Assembly: GCA_013397435.1 (NCBI GenBank)
Contig: VZRG01000274.1
Coordinates: 343,172 to 407,171 of the forward strand
Reading direction: 5' to 3'
DNA: 64,000 nt
DNA from: Erythrocercus mccallii
Taxonomy: Eukaryota > Chordata > Aves > Passeriformes > Dicruridae
Part shown: piece by piece, positions 39,315 through 50,286 of the stretch
Layout of the letters: the number at the start of each line of letters is the position of its first letter
Numbering within the stretch: position 1 is the first letter of the stretch
The notes under the pieces: generated by a model
Database searches by the model: none
What the model was told of the DNA's origin: nothing
The model's input: only the letters and a program-made list of their open reading frames with translations
Program-made: the position numbers and the translations under genes

Positions 39315-39495
39315 GTGTGAGATGAATATCAAAGGCCTAGTGCTGTTGGTAAGCCTCCAGCATACAAGGGCAGCTCAATGGGATGTTATTAGAACCTGCG
39401 TCACAACACGGCAGCCTGTGATTAATAGCAACTGTATCAGCGGTAGCGACTTCTCAACAACGCCCTCCAGCAGCTCTGAAGGGGCCGTGTGAAGA
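39315..39495. promoter_or_regulatory. Candidate conserved intronic element with TCF/LEF site
   Basis: ATCAAAGG at 39328-39335 is a strong TCF/LEF match. Six CpGs follow within about 110 bp (CTGCGTCAC, ACACGGCAG, CAGCGGTAGCGAC, AACGCCC, GGCCGTG). A + strand frame overlaps it but shows no recognisable domain. Confidence 0.38.
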
Positions 39496-42400
39496 AGAAG
39501 GGAGGGGAAAAAGGAAAAAAAATGTCTGCAAGAACTAGCTACTAAAGGTTTAGCTTTGCACGTGATTAGGTTATATCAAAACTGTGTTTGCTTTCTACCA
39601 GGACACAGCAGGGATATTTATTTAAAAGCACTCTACCAAATGTATGGGCTGATCAGTGTTTTATTTTGCCAGAATCAATCATGTGAAGAACAGGATCATA
39701 GCAATGGAGAATAGGACACTGGAAAGACATGGAATGGTTAGAGTTTTAATTAGGGTTCCCTTAAAATGAAGAAAAAATTTTCCCACCACTTCATGAAAAT
39801 TCCTTAGAAAACTGCAGTGCTGCTAATTTTTTCCTGTTGCTACATGAAAGAATGCAGGTTCGATTTAAAATCAGGTGTAAACCGATATCCTCGCTCTCTC
39901 TTCTTTCTTTTTTTTTAAATACAGTTTAGAAAGTTAGGTCCACACATCAAGAAATATGACGCTTATTCAAATGTCCCATTCCCATTCCACAACAGAAAAT
40001 ATTCTAATTAATTTCCTCAATGATTCAAATAATCCCGAATTAATCTCTTCCAATTGTAGTTCATGAATATATGGTTTGGTCCATAGCAGGCCCAAAAATA
40101 AAATGTAAACGCATCAATGGCTCTTAAGCATTACTTTCAACCCTGAAAGTCTTTAAACTGCTGTCCACCAGAAGCCTGGAGAACATACTGGGACTTCTGG
40201 GATCTTCCCACACTTGCATCATTTCTTGGCCTCATCACCACTCATTGCTGACCCTTATCTGGCTCAGTGGAGCATTTATCTGGTCAATAGAGCAGATTTT
40301 ACTTAGTGAAAACTAAGAAAAAAACCACTTCTTAGAATACTTTTAAAATATTTAATATTACCTGCTCCTTCTCACAAAAATTTGCTGCCACTAAGTAGTT
40401 TTCATTTCTGTTAACAGCATTTAAAAATTTTAATCATTCTGCCATCTTCTGTCTCTCAAATAGAAGAGGTGGAATGTTCACCTACAGATGTAAATGATGT
40501 TAGTAATTTCAGTCATAAATTAGACTGTTGGCATAGTATTTAGACTGAAAAAAAGCATGTAAAACTATTTTAAATGTATATATTAGCATTGAAGTAGATT
40601 TAATCCATATCTCAATGAGGGAAGCAGAAGAAAAGTCATGGAAGACTTGTGGCTGATTAGGAGGAAAACAATTATCAGCAGGTGAAAAGAAAAAAACAAG
40701 CAAACAAATTAATAGCTCTTCAAATTAGATGAAAAGTTTAGGAATGAAAAGGAAAACTGTGGTACACTGGTATATTATACTGTCCTCCTTCAGTAGATAG
40801 AATGACATAGTCCAACTGCTGTTGGACTGCTGTGCTGTTGGCCACTTTTCTATCAAATGCTCCCATCATCCTTAATTGTCACATAGTTTTACTGAGAGCA
40901 GAAGTTATCCAATGTATTGAAGTCCAGAAGCAAATGAACATTTACACAATGCTGAAAATCAACACCTGCTGAGCTATAAATAAAAAATAATCAATCTTAA
41001 CTATGTTAAAAAATGGAAGTAACTTTTTATTTCTTTCTCAAAAACATACAGCTTGCTCAACTAAGCACTTAAATATGCTGTATTTGTGCCAAGGACTGCA
41101 ACACACCCTTTAATGTGTTTATCTTTGAAGACCATAATTAAGGAGGACAAACTGGTTTACAGTCTACACGAGTTGCAAAAGAACTGCATTCAAAATTTTT
41201 CTCAAACACTAATTTTCCTTATCTAAGAATCTTGCTTGGTTAAAATCATGGGGCAATTAACAGTTGAATGAAGAGATTACTTTCTGTTGCAAAAAGACAG
41301 TCAACCTTTACAAGTTCTACAGATGAATAATTTGGACTCAGTTCTCAGCTGTATCCACACACAAGGAAACCAAACCTTTCTGCTGTTCAGATCTCATGGG
41401 TGGACAGAGTTGGTCCAGTACCTGATGTTGTTTAGTGCTGCCTCCCATGTTTGTTGGAGCACTCCTGTTAAAACTTTTCCACACAGGAATCACCTCAGCA
41501 TGTCCATGACTGCTCAGGCACATTTTCACTCCAAAATGAGGGCAGAAGCTGGTATGATGACCACCCATTTTTAACAACACACACCCCCCAACCTACCACT
41601 GTTTCCTCTGCTAAGATATTCTGATGGTGGCCTTGCTATGCTATCCTCAGTTTTCCTTATAATAGTGCAGTATTCATACAGAGGAAGCCTCTGATTTTTT
41701 AGTCCCTTAAGACAAAATTCTACAGACTCAGATAAGTATTTTTCTTTCTCAGCAAAAAGGACTAATTGAAGATTACCCAGGAAAAATTGGCAAAGTGTAA
41801 CAGAGCAACTATAGAACAACTATCACAATCATGAGGTACCATAGATGCCTTTCACAAAGGTAGGGAGAGTGAGTGAAGGGAGAAATAAGATTTTCTTAAC
41901 CTTTTTCCTAAGATTTAGCCAAATACATCCCAAGAACAGTATACGTGGTATAGCAAGAAGCAGAGCCATCACCAAAATCTTGTGACTACAGGTGAAAAAC
42001 TGTGTAGATCACCTCCACCTCTAGTAGAACAGTGTCAGACAAGCAAGTGTCCTCTGAGTTGCCTGTGTAGGTAGAGGGCTACAAAGCTGTGGCACTGTGG
42101 CTTTGAAAGGCTGATGTCTGATAATGGCTTTTTCATCAACCTCCTATCAGCATTTCCAACCACAGAAGTTTGCTCTGCACTTGAGGTTTCTAGGGTGGAT
42201 GAATGAAGACTGATGAGAGAGGATGAAAGAAGATGTGGAAACCCTCAATTCCCTAAATTCTCATCCCCTGCACTCTCTGTTTTGCTGAGCAATGAATAAA
42301 TAATCAGTACTAATGTTATTAAAACAATTTTGCTATTTCAGGGTCAAATTCTGATAACAAATGCATGGCCTGACTGGCCTGCAGAAATGCATTTGAGGAC

Positions 42401-43384
42401 AGTTGCAAGCAACCTGCAATACTGGTGATCTCTACATTTTAGCTAAACCAAAATTATTTCTGCTAGGAACATGGGAAAAACGGGCACAAAGAAAAAGCTG
42501 TGACATGAAGCATTTGTTTGGAACAAGTACAACTTACTCCTGTCTTCTGTATCCTCCAGTGTGATTTTCAGAAACAACCAAAACAAAAGTGACAAAACCC
42601 AAAAACCACAATGAGCAAACAGCAGCTTTTAAGTGCTGTGGGAACAGAGAGGTTTGTTTAAGTAACCACTGTTTAAAAAATGCATACATAGTAACACCAA
42701 AATAAACAGCTTGCAATGTTGTTTATTTTAAGATACGCAATAGTAATGTAAAGTGCTGCATGCTCTGAATTCAGGGTATACTAACATTATTTACAGTTGC
42801 GAAGAGCAGTAGGAAAACAAAGCTCCATGCCAGAAGACTCCTTGTTCAGAGAGCAAAGGTCAGTTTTCACTGCTTTTGCACCTAGGAGGATTCCAACATG
42901 CAGCCATGGAAAGCCAACATGCAGCAGGAGCTTTCATTTCTCAAGCAGGCAACTTCTGAACTGCATATGAAAATCCTAAAAAAAAAAGCATGTCATTCCT
43001 ATGGCATCTTTAAAATGGGTACACAGGCCCATTCCTGGGAAGTATAATTGAGGGAGAAAAAGAGATCTTTGTCCTGTTGCTTCAATTCTTTAAAAACCTT
43101 CCAAACATGCCTGACTTACTGACCCTGTGTTGTGCCAGAAAAAAAACATACCCCAAAGGAGAAAAACACTAACAAAACTTAGCAGCAGTGTTCTGAAAAG
43201 TGACTGACTTACTGAACAGATTTATGTCCCTGTGTGTCTGAATTGCATTTGGTTCTCTGCTGACAAAAAAATGCCATTGACTTCAATCCACAATAGAAGT
43301 TTGTGATATTTTTCTTCATAAAGCCAGTGTAGCTATAGGCAAGAAAGCTGGACATTTTTTCTGAACAATCCACCATCTATTTAT

Positions 43385-43419
43385 TATTGTAATTGCATAG
43401 CTTTACTATTGTAATTGCA
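43385..43419 (+). repeat. Two direct copies of TATTGTAATTGCA
   Basis: Exact 13 bp copies lie at 43385-43397 and 43407-43419 (22 bp apart). Each contains a TAATTG homeodomain core overlapping an octamer-like ATTGCA. CTGTCAATAAATGA, a near-consensus PBX-MEIS composite site, follows about 30 bp downstream. Confidence 0.5.
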
Positions 43420-43525
43420 ACATTACTGTTATCATATAATCCTTGTGACTGTCAATAAATGAGCCAGAAAGAATCTGACTTGGATCTTAGATCCAAGGCT
43501 AAATGTCTAATTCTGGCAATGAGGG

Positions 43526-43563
43526 AGGAAAAAAATAAAAAAGAGGAAGAAAAAAAAAAAAAG
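43526..43563 (+). repeat. A-rich / purine low-complexity run
   Basis: Pure A/G apart from one T, ending in about 14 A. No mobile-element body was recognised upstream. Confidence 0.75.
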
Positions 43564-44635
43564 GCATTTTTCTGCCATGAAAATGGAGTTCATTTGATCT
43601 GGAGGGCATTGAGATGAACACGGAACCCCACAGTTACATTATTATAAAGTAATGTTCAAGAGTAAAATTTCATTTTAAATTCAAAACACAGTCTCTTTCT
43701 TCCTGATACTTTTGAGGAAAGCTGTATGTGAAATTCAGCAGCTGAAGACAGCAGGCACTCAGTCAATATTTTCTTGCGGTCATTCTGCCTCTCTGAGGGC
43801 CCAAGCTTTGTTTTTGAATCATGGCATCAAACTGCCATAAATGTCTTTAAGTGAAAAGCAGGCGAAAAAGCTATGTTTTTCACCTATTTTGGTATTCCCG
43901 CTTCTGTGTAAATTCGTAATCAACTCCATTTTATGTTAAATTTGCATTGGATCCGTGACCTTAAAAATCAACATTTGTATTTTGAATGCTCAAGCAACTT
44001 TTGGTGTTTTGGATTGATGTTTCATAGAGCAAATGTTGGAGCAGATGTCAGATATATTGGGGAAGACTAAGCTGGGTAGGGGTTGATTTCAGACCTGTAC
44101 CTTACTCAGATAGTGCTGAAAGTTCACAAGTTGTGAATGGAGAGCACTCTATGTATTGTGACAGTCTCTGCCTCTGAATATCTAAAAGGGAGGTGTTTTT
44201 TACAGAAGTTCCTCAATTTGTATTGAGTCATTTTCTCTGTCAGTTTAACAGAGCCCAAGCCTGGCTGACCTTCGGCATCCACTCCCAGTGCCTGAAGGAA
44301 CAGTAATTAAATATTTCTCTTAAGCTTAGTTCTTCAATTTGTGTCTCAAGCCTATTTCTAGTTTGAGTTTGTAAGTTAATTTTGCAATAATTTTTCCACT
44401 GATAAATGAAATGTCATTATAAAAGTTGAAACAAATACAACATAAACCTGAAGGAAGCCAAAATTTGTGAAGGTTTCCTTCTGAAAATACCTCTAATTTC
44501 AAGATACTTTTCAGTTTTTAATCATTAATAAGAAAACACGAAAGTATGAAAAAAGCTTCAGGCAACACTACTTTAGTGTAAGCCCAGGAATTAAAGATGT
44601 TTCTCAGCAGTATACCTTCAAATGTTTTTTTGGAG

Positions 44636-45015
44636 TCTAGTTTTAAAAGTGCTAAGCAAAGGCACTTCCACAGATTGTTCTACAGTCTAAACGACTGGGG
44701 TTTGGCTGCTGAATTCCATTATTCCTGCAAGGTGTTTTGTTCCTCTTCAGTAATTTCTCCTCTTACCTCTTTGTAGCCTGTGCTTATTCACTGCTTCAGT
44801 ATACCTATTCTCTGTCTAGGGCTAGATCTTGTATTTTTGGGATGGATGGAAAGAGCACTGGAAATAAAAATACAGCTCTCATTTCTCTCATCTTTTTTTG
44901 GCCTCTGTTACCCTTTTTGGGGAATAAGGGCCCTGAAAGTCCAGTCTCTCCAAACATCCTTCTGTATCTTTCTCAGACTTTCACCAGACTGGCCTCAGGC
45001 TAGTTTCATAATCCT
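44636..45015 (-). mobile_element. Diverged CR1-like LINE remnant
   Basis: The + strand resembles the reverse complement of older CR1 subfamilies: TTTTAAAAGTGCTAAG, GGCACTTCCACAGATTGTTC followed by TACAGTCTAA, and CCTCTTTGTAGCCTG. The order of these pieces fits a CR1 3' region, but divergence is high and the downstream half is hard to align by eye. The orientation is the same as the clearer copy at 26.6 kb. Confidence 0.5.
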
Positions 45016-46077
45016 CAAGAAAAAAAACCCAACAAAACAGTCCCGATGTTCAGCATGAGATCATAACATGGTGATCTGACTCTGAACATTACCTTTCACT
45101 ACAGCAGCTCTATTGACTTCTTTGCTTAGAACAGTTTGAATTTCCCACCAGCTCTGTTGTGTGATATTTGGTCTCTTTTAGGCAAGATACTTTTTCATGG
45201 AGTGAGCCTAAAGTGTACTGAGTAGAAAGCTCATGAGTCCCCAGGCCTTGTTTTAAAGAGTTTTCAGTCTCAGCAAGAAGTTTGCTGCAGAGATTGTTTG
45301 GGATGCAGTAGAGGATGTTAGAGCACTGCCGAATTGGAGAGTGCAATATTTTATCTTTTCAGCTGGGGCTTTGAACAGGATTCAGACCCCGGGAGCCAAA
45401 CTCAGGATAGTTTCACAGCCCTATGGTTATGTTTATTTGTACCCATTCTGGAAAAACACCATAGTTCTGTTCATTTGTAGACATTTTATTCTCCTGCTGC
45501 ACACATTGTTTTGTACTGGTTCCTTTGAAAGCATTATTGCTTTCTAAATGGACAACTTTTGGGGAATAAAAGGGAGAGAAAATGGCAAGATCCCCTTTTC
45601 CCAGAAGGTTGGTTGCACCCAAGAGCATTGTGGGATGTAAGTTCATAAAAGCCAGGACAGCTAAGATTAATTATAGCAGTAAATTGTCTACAAATGTTTT
45701 GGTTAGATATGCACAAAGTAGTGGGGTTTTTGATTTGAGAAGTGTTTACTTGGCAGTTCATGGCCACCATACAACACATGCATAGGCTTTTTAAACTTGA
45801 AGTGTAAGAGGGCATATTATGTGAAACAATGTGGAATTCTCAGGATTACCCTAAAACTCTGCAGTTCATCCCACCATCTACAGAGAAGCTCAAGCTCATA
45901 CCAACTCAAGGAGCACCTCTCTTTCCTAAGAGACGTTAGATCATGCAATGAAGTGTCCCTGTGTAAGTAGAAGAAATTGAATTGAAAACAGACAAGACCA
46001 AGTAACACAACTCTCGGATTAGTCCGCCATAAGAATAAAGAAGACGAAAAGGAGAAGTGAATCAAATTATTTTCCCT

Positions 46078-46092
46078 CTTTTTTTTTTTTTG
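46078..46092 (+). repeat. Poly(T) run
   Basis: CTCTT followed by 11 or more T. On the minus strand it is a poly(A) run, but no retroposed gene body is recognisable beside it. Confidence 0.8.
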
Positions 46093-47413
46093 TTCACAAT
46101 AATTAACACATTTCTGTTTAATTTTGTCCTTTATATCTGAAAGAGAAAATCAGAATATCCCTTTATAGTTGAAACTAAAGCACTCTTTAAACATTTAGAT
46201 TTTGAACTGATACCTCAAATTAGGCAGCTTTCTTTACAATTAATATGTGCCACTGTTCCTATGCAACACTCCCTTGCTGACTCCCTCAAATATACACACA
46301 TCACTTTTCTGACCACATAACATTCCTTATTCCTGTTGTTATCACACATATCATGGTCTTTCTCCCTATTCACACTCCATAACCCCGAATAGCTCATTTG
46401 TGAACTGTCCAAACAGCTGTCAGCATATGATCCTCAGTAGGCAGGGACCTTTCCAATATGAAATGGGGACTTTGTAAAATCCCTTCAGTCCCTTACTCTT
46501 CACCCTCCTCTTTCCTGTTTCTTCATTCAAGCATGGGCGGGATGCACGAGTTGGAAGCACCTGGCTGAATCAAAAGAGGCAGCAGAAAGGATCAAGACTG
46601 GCTGGAAAGCTGCCAAAGTCCAATTTCACGTCAGGAGACTCCCAGACTGTTGAGGAGGGGAATATCCACCAGCAACGTCTTGAAGTACAAAGATGCATTG
46701 GTTAACACTGTTACAGTCCCCTTACTCTCACTATTGCCTCTCAGCCAGCAGTCGATGCCCAAAGTTCTGGGAAAGATACTTGATAGCATTTACATGCAGT
46801 AATCACCACATCAAGTCACCAGAAAGGAAAAGACCTGACAAAATTAACACAAGACCAAGACACTTGCACTAAAGTAGCTTGCAGAAATTGTATGCTGTCG
46901 TCTTCAATGTAGACCAGCAAGAACACAACACTCTTAATTTTATATTAAATGCTCCTTCATAAGGAGAAAATTGTCCTGAACTTTCATTCAACTGAAGTTC
47001 AGGTATTTGTACAAGCATTGCATGACTGTCATGCTCTTTCAACAGCAGGATAAAACCACAACAGAAGTGTAATTTTCTGTAATTCAGCTGTTGCAAAGTA
47101 AAAGACACAGGCCTTACACAGTGTTTTTCATCTGTAAATACGAAAAGCACTTCAAAAAGCAGCAAAAATCATTATACCATACTGTTTAAACAGGAAAACT
47201 AAGTCACAGTGTCTTGTCATGGTCACAGCTAGAAAGAGAAATGAAAACTCCACATGTCTACCAGAGCTCCCTTGTGCTACACCATCCTGGGGACAGTAGA
47301 CAAATCTGGGTCACAAGGAATGTGACAAACAGTTGAGCACTCCAGACATTTGTCTTTCTATCATAAAATAGGGAATCGTTGAAAGAGTTAAGTGTAATTT
47401 GTGGATAAAGTGG

Positions 47414-47438
47414 CTTGAGTGTTGACACTTACTAAGTG
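47414..47438. promoter_or_regulatory. Cluster of NKX2-like sites
   Basis: CTTGAGTG (47414-47421), CACTTA and TAAGTG lie within 25 bp. CTTGAGTG is the reverse complement of the NKX2-1-type CACTCAAG site. The 13-mer AGTGTTGACACTT here also occurs at 158-170. Confidence 0.3.
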
Positions 47439-49629
47439 TTTTTCTGCCTGTCTCCCATTATGATTTCACTACACCTTTTCTGGCTTTTTCAAAGGGATCA
47501 GAGTTCCACTGGAATTAGTGGAAGGAGGACTGAGAGATACATGCTGTTAGTCACTAATTTGTCAATTATCTGCAAATATTTGAACACAAAGAATCAAATC
47601 CTAATTTTTTAACTTACCTGGGAGGAAAAAATAACTGCTTTTATAAAAAGTCATGTAGGTATATAGCATACCAACTAACATGTAGCTTACCTAATCTTTG
47701 AAGTTTTTTTAATTGACAGAACAAGCTTGAAGTAATCTAGACTAGGCCATGATCTTATGAAAATCTACTCCTTTCACATATCTAGTATACATTAAGAAAG
47801 TGAACAAGAGCTTTCCCATTGCTATACAATTTAGTCAGATAGTATTTCCACAGTACATCCACTTCAGAATATTAAGTTCCAGCTTTGAAATGACCAAATA
47901 AGAGCTTGATCTTGATGACAGTCAAATTTCTACAGCACTAAAAAATTACTTTATGCAGATTTTTTTTAAACACTAAACAAAAATATTTGCTGCTGTTGAC
48001 TGAGCTACTCAGATTTATTATCCTGAGATTGTAAGAGTATGTCACAAGATGTTAAGCATTTTATAGACATAAGTAGTCAACAGCTACAAATAAAATACAT
48101 ATTTTGAAATGCCATCATAAAAAGGTAAAACCAAGATTTAAAAATCTTTATGGCCTATCACCCAGTATTAGACAAAACAACTGAAATTAGTTTTGGCAGA
48201 TTTGGGGCTAGCAGTTAAAAATAAAAAATAACAAATGTAAAAGCATGAAAACTGTATTGCCATTATGCTTAAAGAGAACTGTAAATCTTTAGAGACGCCA
48301 ACGATTGCTTTAGATATTACAAACAAGTGCTGCCAATCAACTCTATGTAATGCATGGTATTCCAGGTATCATAACTCAAGGCAAACTCCACAACAACAGG
48401 AGTAATATTGTCTGCCACAAACTACTCTCTTCATTAGGCAGCAATAAGAATTGACATATCCATTTCTTTGCAGTTGTGGAACTGTAGGCAGAAACATGCT
48501 TTATTATTTTTTCAACATAACTCTAATTTTACTGAAAACTTCCTTGAAACCAATTGTCCTGCTCATGGATCTTGAAAAGAAAGTTTTAAACTTATCCTGA
48601 GGCAAAAATGAGAGGTAGTATCACTGCACAAACAACAGCAATTGTATTTTCCCTAAAAATATTTTTTGTTTATCTACATATAGTCATCTGCACACACTAC
48701 AGAGAAAGGGAAGAATTATGAGTTTTCTGATGACAACAGCTTTAGGTTGGAACCTGAAGACACTCCAAAGAATTCTCTCCTTTAGTTGACTGTGATCTTG
48801 ATCTTCACAACATTTATTAGAACAATGCTTTTCAAGTTAAAAAAGCGTTTAAACACTTTACATTCACATATGCTTTGGTTAAACCACCTTTTGCCTTGTA
48901 AGCCTTGAAGCCACAACTCTATATAAATGAATTCTTGTCACTGTCATTTCCTTGTTTCAATTAATTTAAGGAATTCATTAATTGGACTTTGCTGTTCCCT
49001 CTTTTTTTATTTTCTTTTCACTTACTTCCTATACTGACTCTGCAAAGCTTTGTAATCTGACAATAATAACCAGAAAAAAACAGTGACTGATCCTATCTTT
49101 TGCTAGGCCACATTGAGCTTGCTCAGTTGAGGCTTTTTAATCAAACCTCAGTTAAAACCATGCACGTTTTTTGTTGTTCTCCGGAATCCCCTGCTTGAAA
49201 ATGGCAGGTAAAATATTAAATTGGGAAGTAACATCTAGCCACATTATCTGATGATTTGGCATCAGCTGACCTCATATGTCACCACCTTGCTGCAGTCCTG
49301 ACACATTGTGTTGCCTGTTGATGAGGAGGATGCAAAATCAGGCAGGCTGGTATAAAGATAAAAACAAGGAGAGGAAAGGGTAAAGCATAACTAACTAATA
49401 TCAGACAGGGTACTGTGAGAAACTCTTATAGCAGGCCTAGAAGAGGCCCATTAGGTAGACTCAACAGCTTTGGTGCCCTAGTAGCACCAAAAAAGATTTT
49501 GCTGCAGCCTGTCAGCCTGCCATGGAGTTGGGGATAGAAAGGGGATGAAAGGGATAGGAGAGCCGGAGGGGAAGGGTGGTGTGATTCATTTACTTGTCCC
49601 TCGCAGGATTCGCAATTTGGGGATTCTTT

Positions 49630-49645
49630 GGGGGGGTGGGGAGGG
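49630..49645 (+). other. G-quadruplex motif next to a TG repeat
   Basis: Runs of 7, 4 and 3 G with one-base loops can supply four G-triplets. A short (TG)n stretch follows to about 49662. Confidence 0.55.
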
Positions 49646-49849
49646 TGTGTATGTGTGTGTGTGAATTTCACCCTATATATAACTTGGAATCCTATTAGAA
49701 AACAACTCAGTGACACTGCAAATCCAGTATTTCTCAGCATGCTATTTTTGAAGCTGAAACACACAACATATTTTGATCTCCAAAGAAGCACAATAAAGAT
49801 CCCCTCTTCAAAATAAAATGAGAAGTAAAAAAACCCCTCAACTGACTGC

Positions 49850-50200
49850 ACATGTAATAATTTCCAGGCCAGCTTCCTGTGATTGTATCTGATTATTTAA
49901 ATTTTGGACTGTCTCTTTAATTTGAGGAGCAGAGAGAAAGGCGACAGATGGCAGACAGAATTGACTTATGTCCTCTATTCTTCTACAGAAGAAGGGGGAG
50001 TGCAGAAAGTTTGATCGAGGCAAAAGCTACAGTACATAGGCCTGGCTATAACTATCTAATAGGTCTTTTGACAGATCGGTTCGGAATATTTAGGTTTTTT
50101 TCCCCCCCAGACAGGCTTTGTAACAAACCCACACGGTCCTGGAGGTTGCCATGGGTGACGAGAGAGCTGACATCCAGTCCCAACTACAAATAAGCACATG
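49850..50200. promoter_or_regulatory. Candidate conserved intronic element with MEIS and RFX motifs
   Basis: Features are GGCGACAGATGGCAGACAG, TTTTGACAGATCGGTTCGG (TGACAG core near 50070) and an X-box-like GTTGCC-ATG-GGTGAC at 50145-50159, one mismatch from the RFX consensus. Six CpGs are retained. Open frames on both strands cross it without recognisable protein motifs, so non-coding regulatory DNA is the preferred reading. Confidence 0.4.
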
Positions 50201-50263
50201 ACAAATGGGCCCAGAGCCCTCCGACAGCCCTGAACCTTGGTGACCCCCTAAAAAACCCAGCCT

Positions 50264-50286
50264 CCCCATACCCCATGCCCCCCCCC
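50264..50286 (-). other. G-quadruplex motif on the MEIS2 sense strand
   Basis: The + strand has CCCC-ATA-CCCC-ATG followed by nine C. The minus, transcribed-sense strand therefore carries G-runs that could fold in the intron RNA. It lies just beyond the candidate element at 49.85-50.2 kb. Confidence 0.6.

Larger units (their letters stand above)
39496..44635. other. Intronic sequence
   Basis: AT-rich. The paired TATTGTAATTGCA copies at 43.4 kb, followed by a PBX-MEIS-like CTGTCAATAA, are the only notable structure. CCATTGACTTCAAT near 43273 may be a scrap of an old repeat. Confidence 0.55.
45016..49629. other. Intronic sequence
   Basis: Only the NKX2-like cluster at 47.4 kb and a T-run at 46.08 kb were noted. 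No coding sequence is recognised. Confidence 0.55.

Noticed and set aside
49628..50193. Frames on both strands across the CpG-retaining element
   Set aside because: Opposite-strand overlap, low-complexity G/T sequence and no homology recognised. Regulatory DNA is the simpler explanation.
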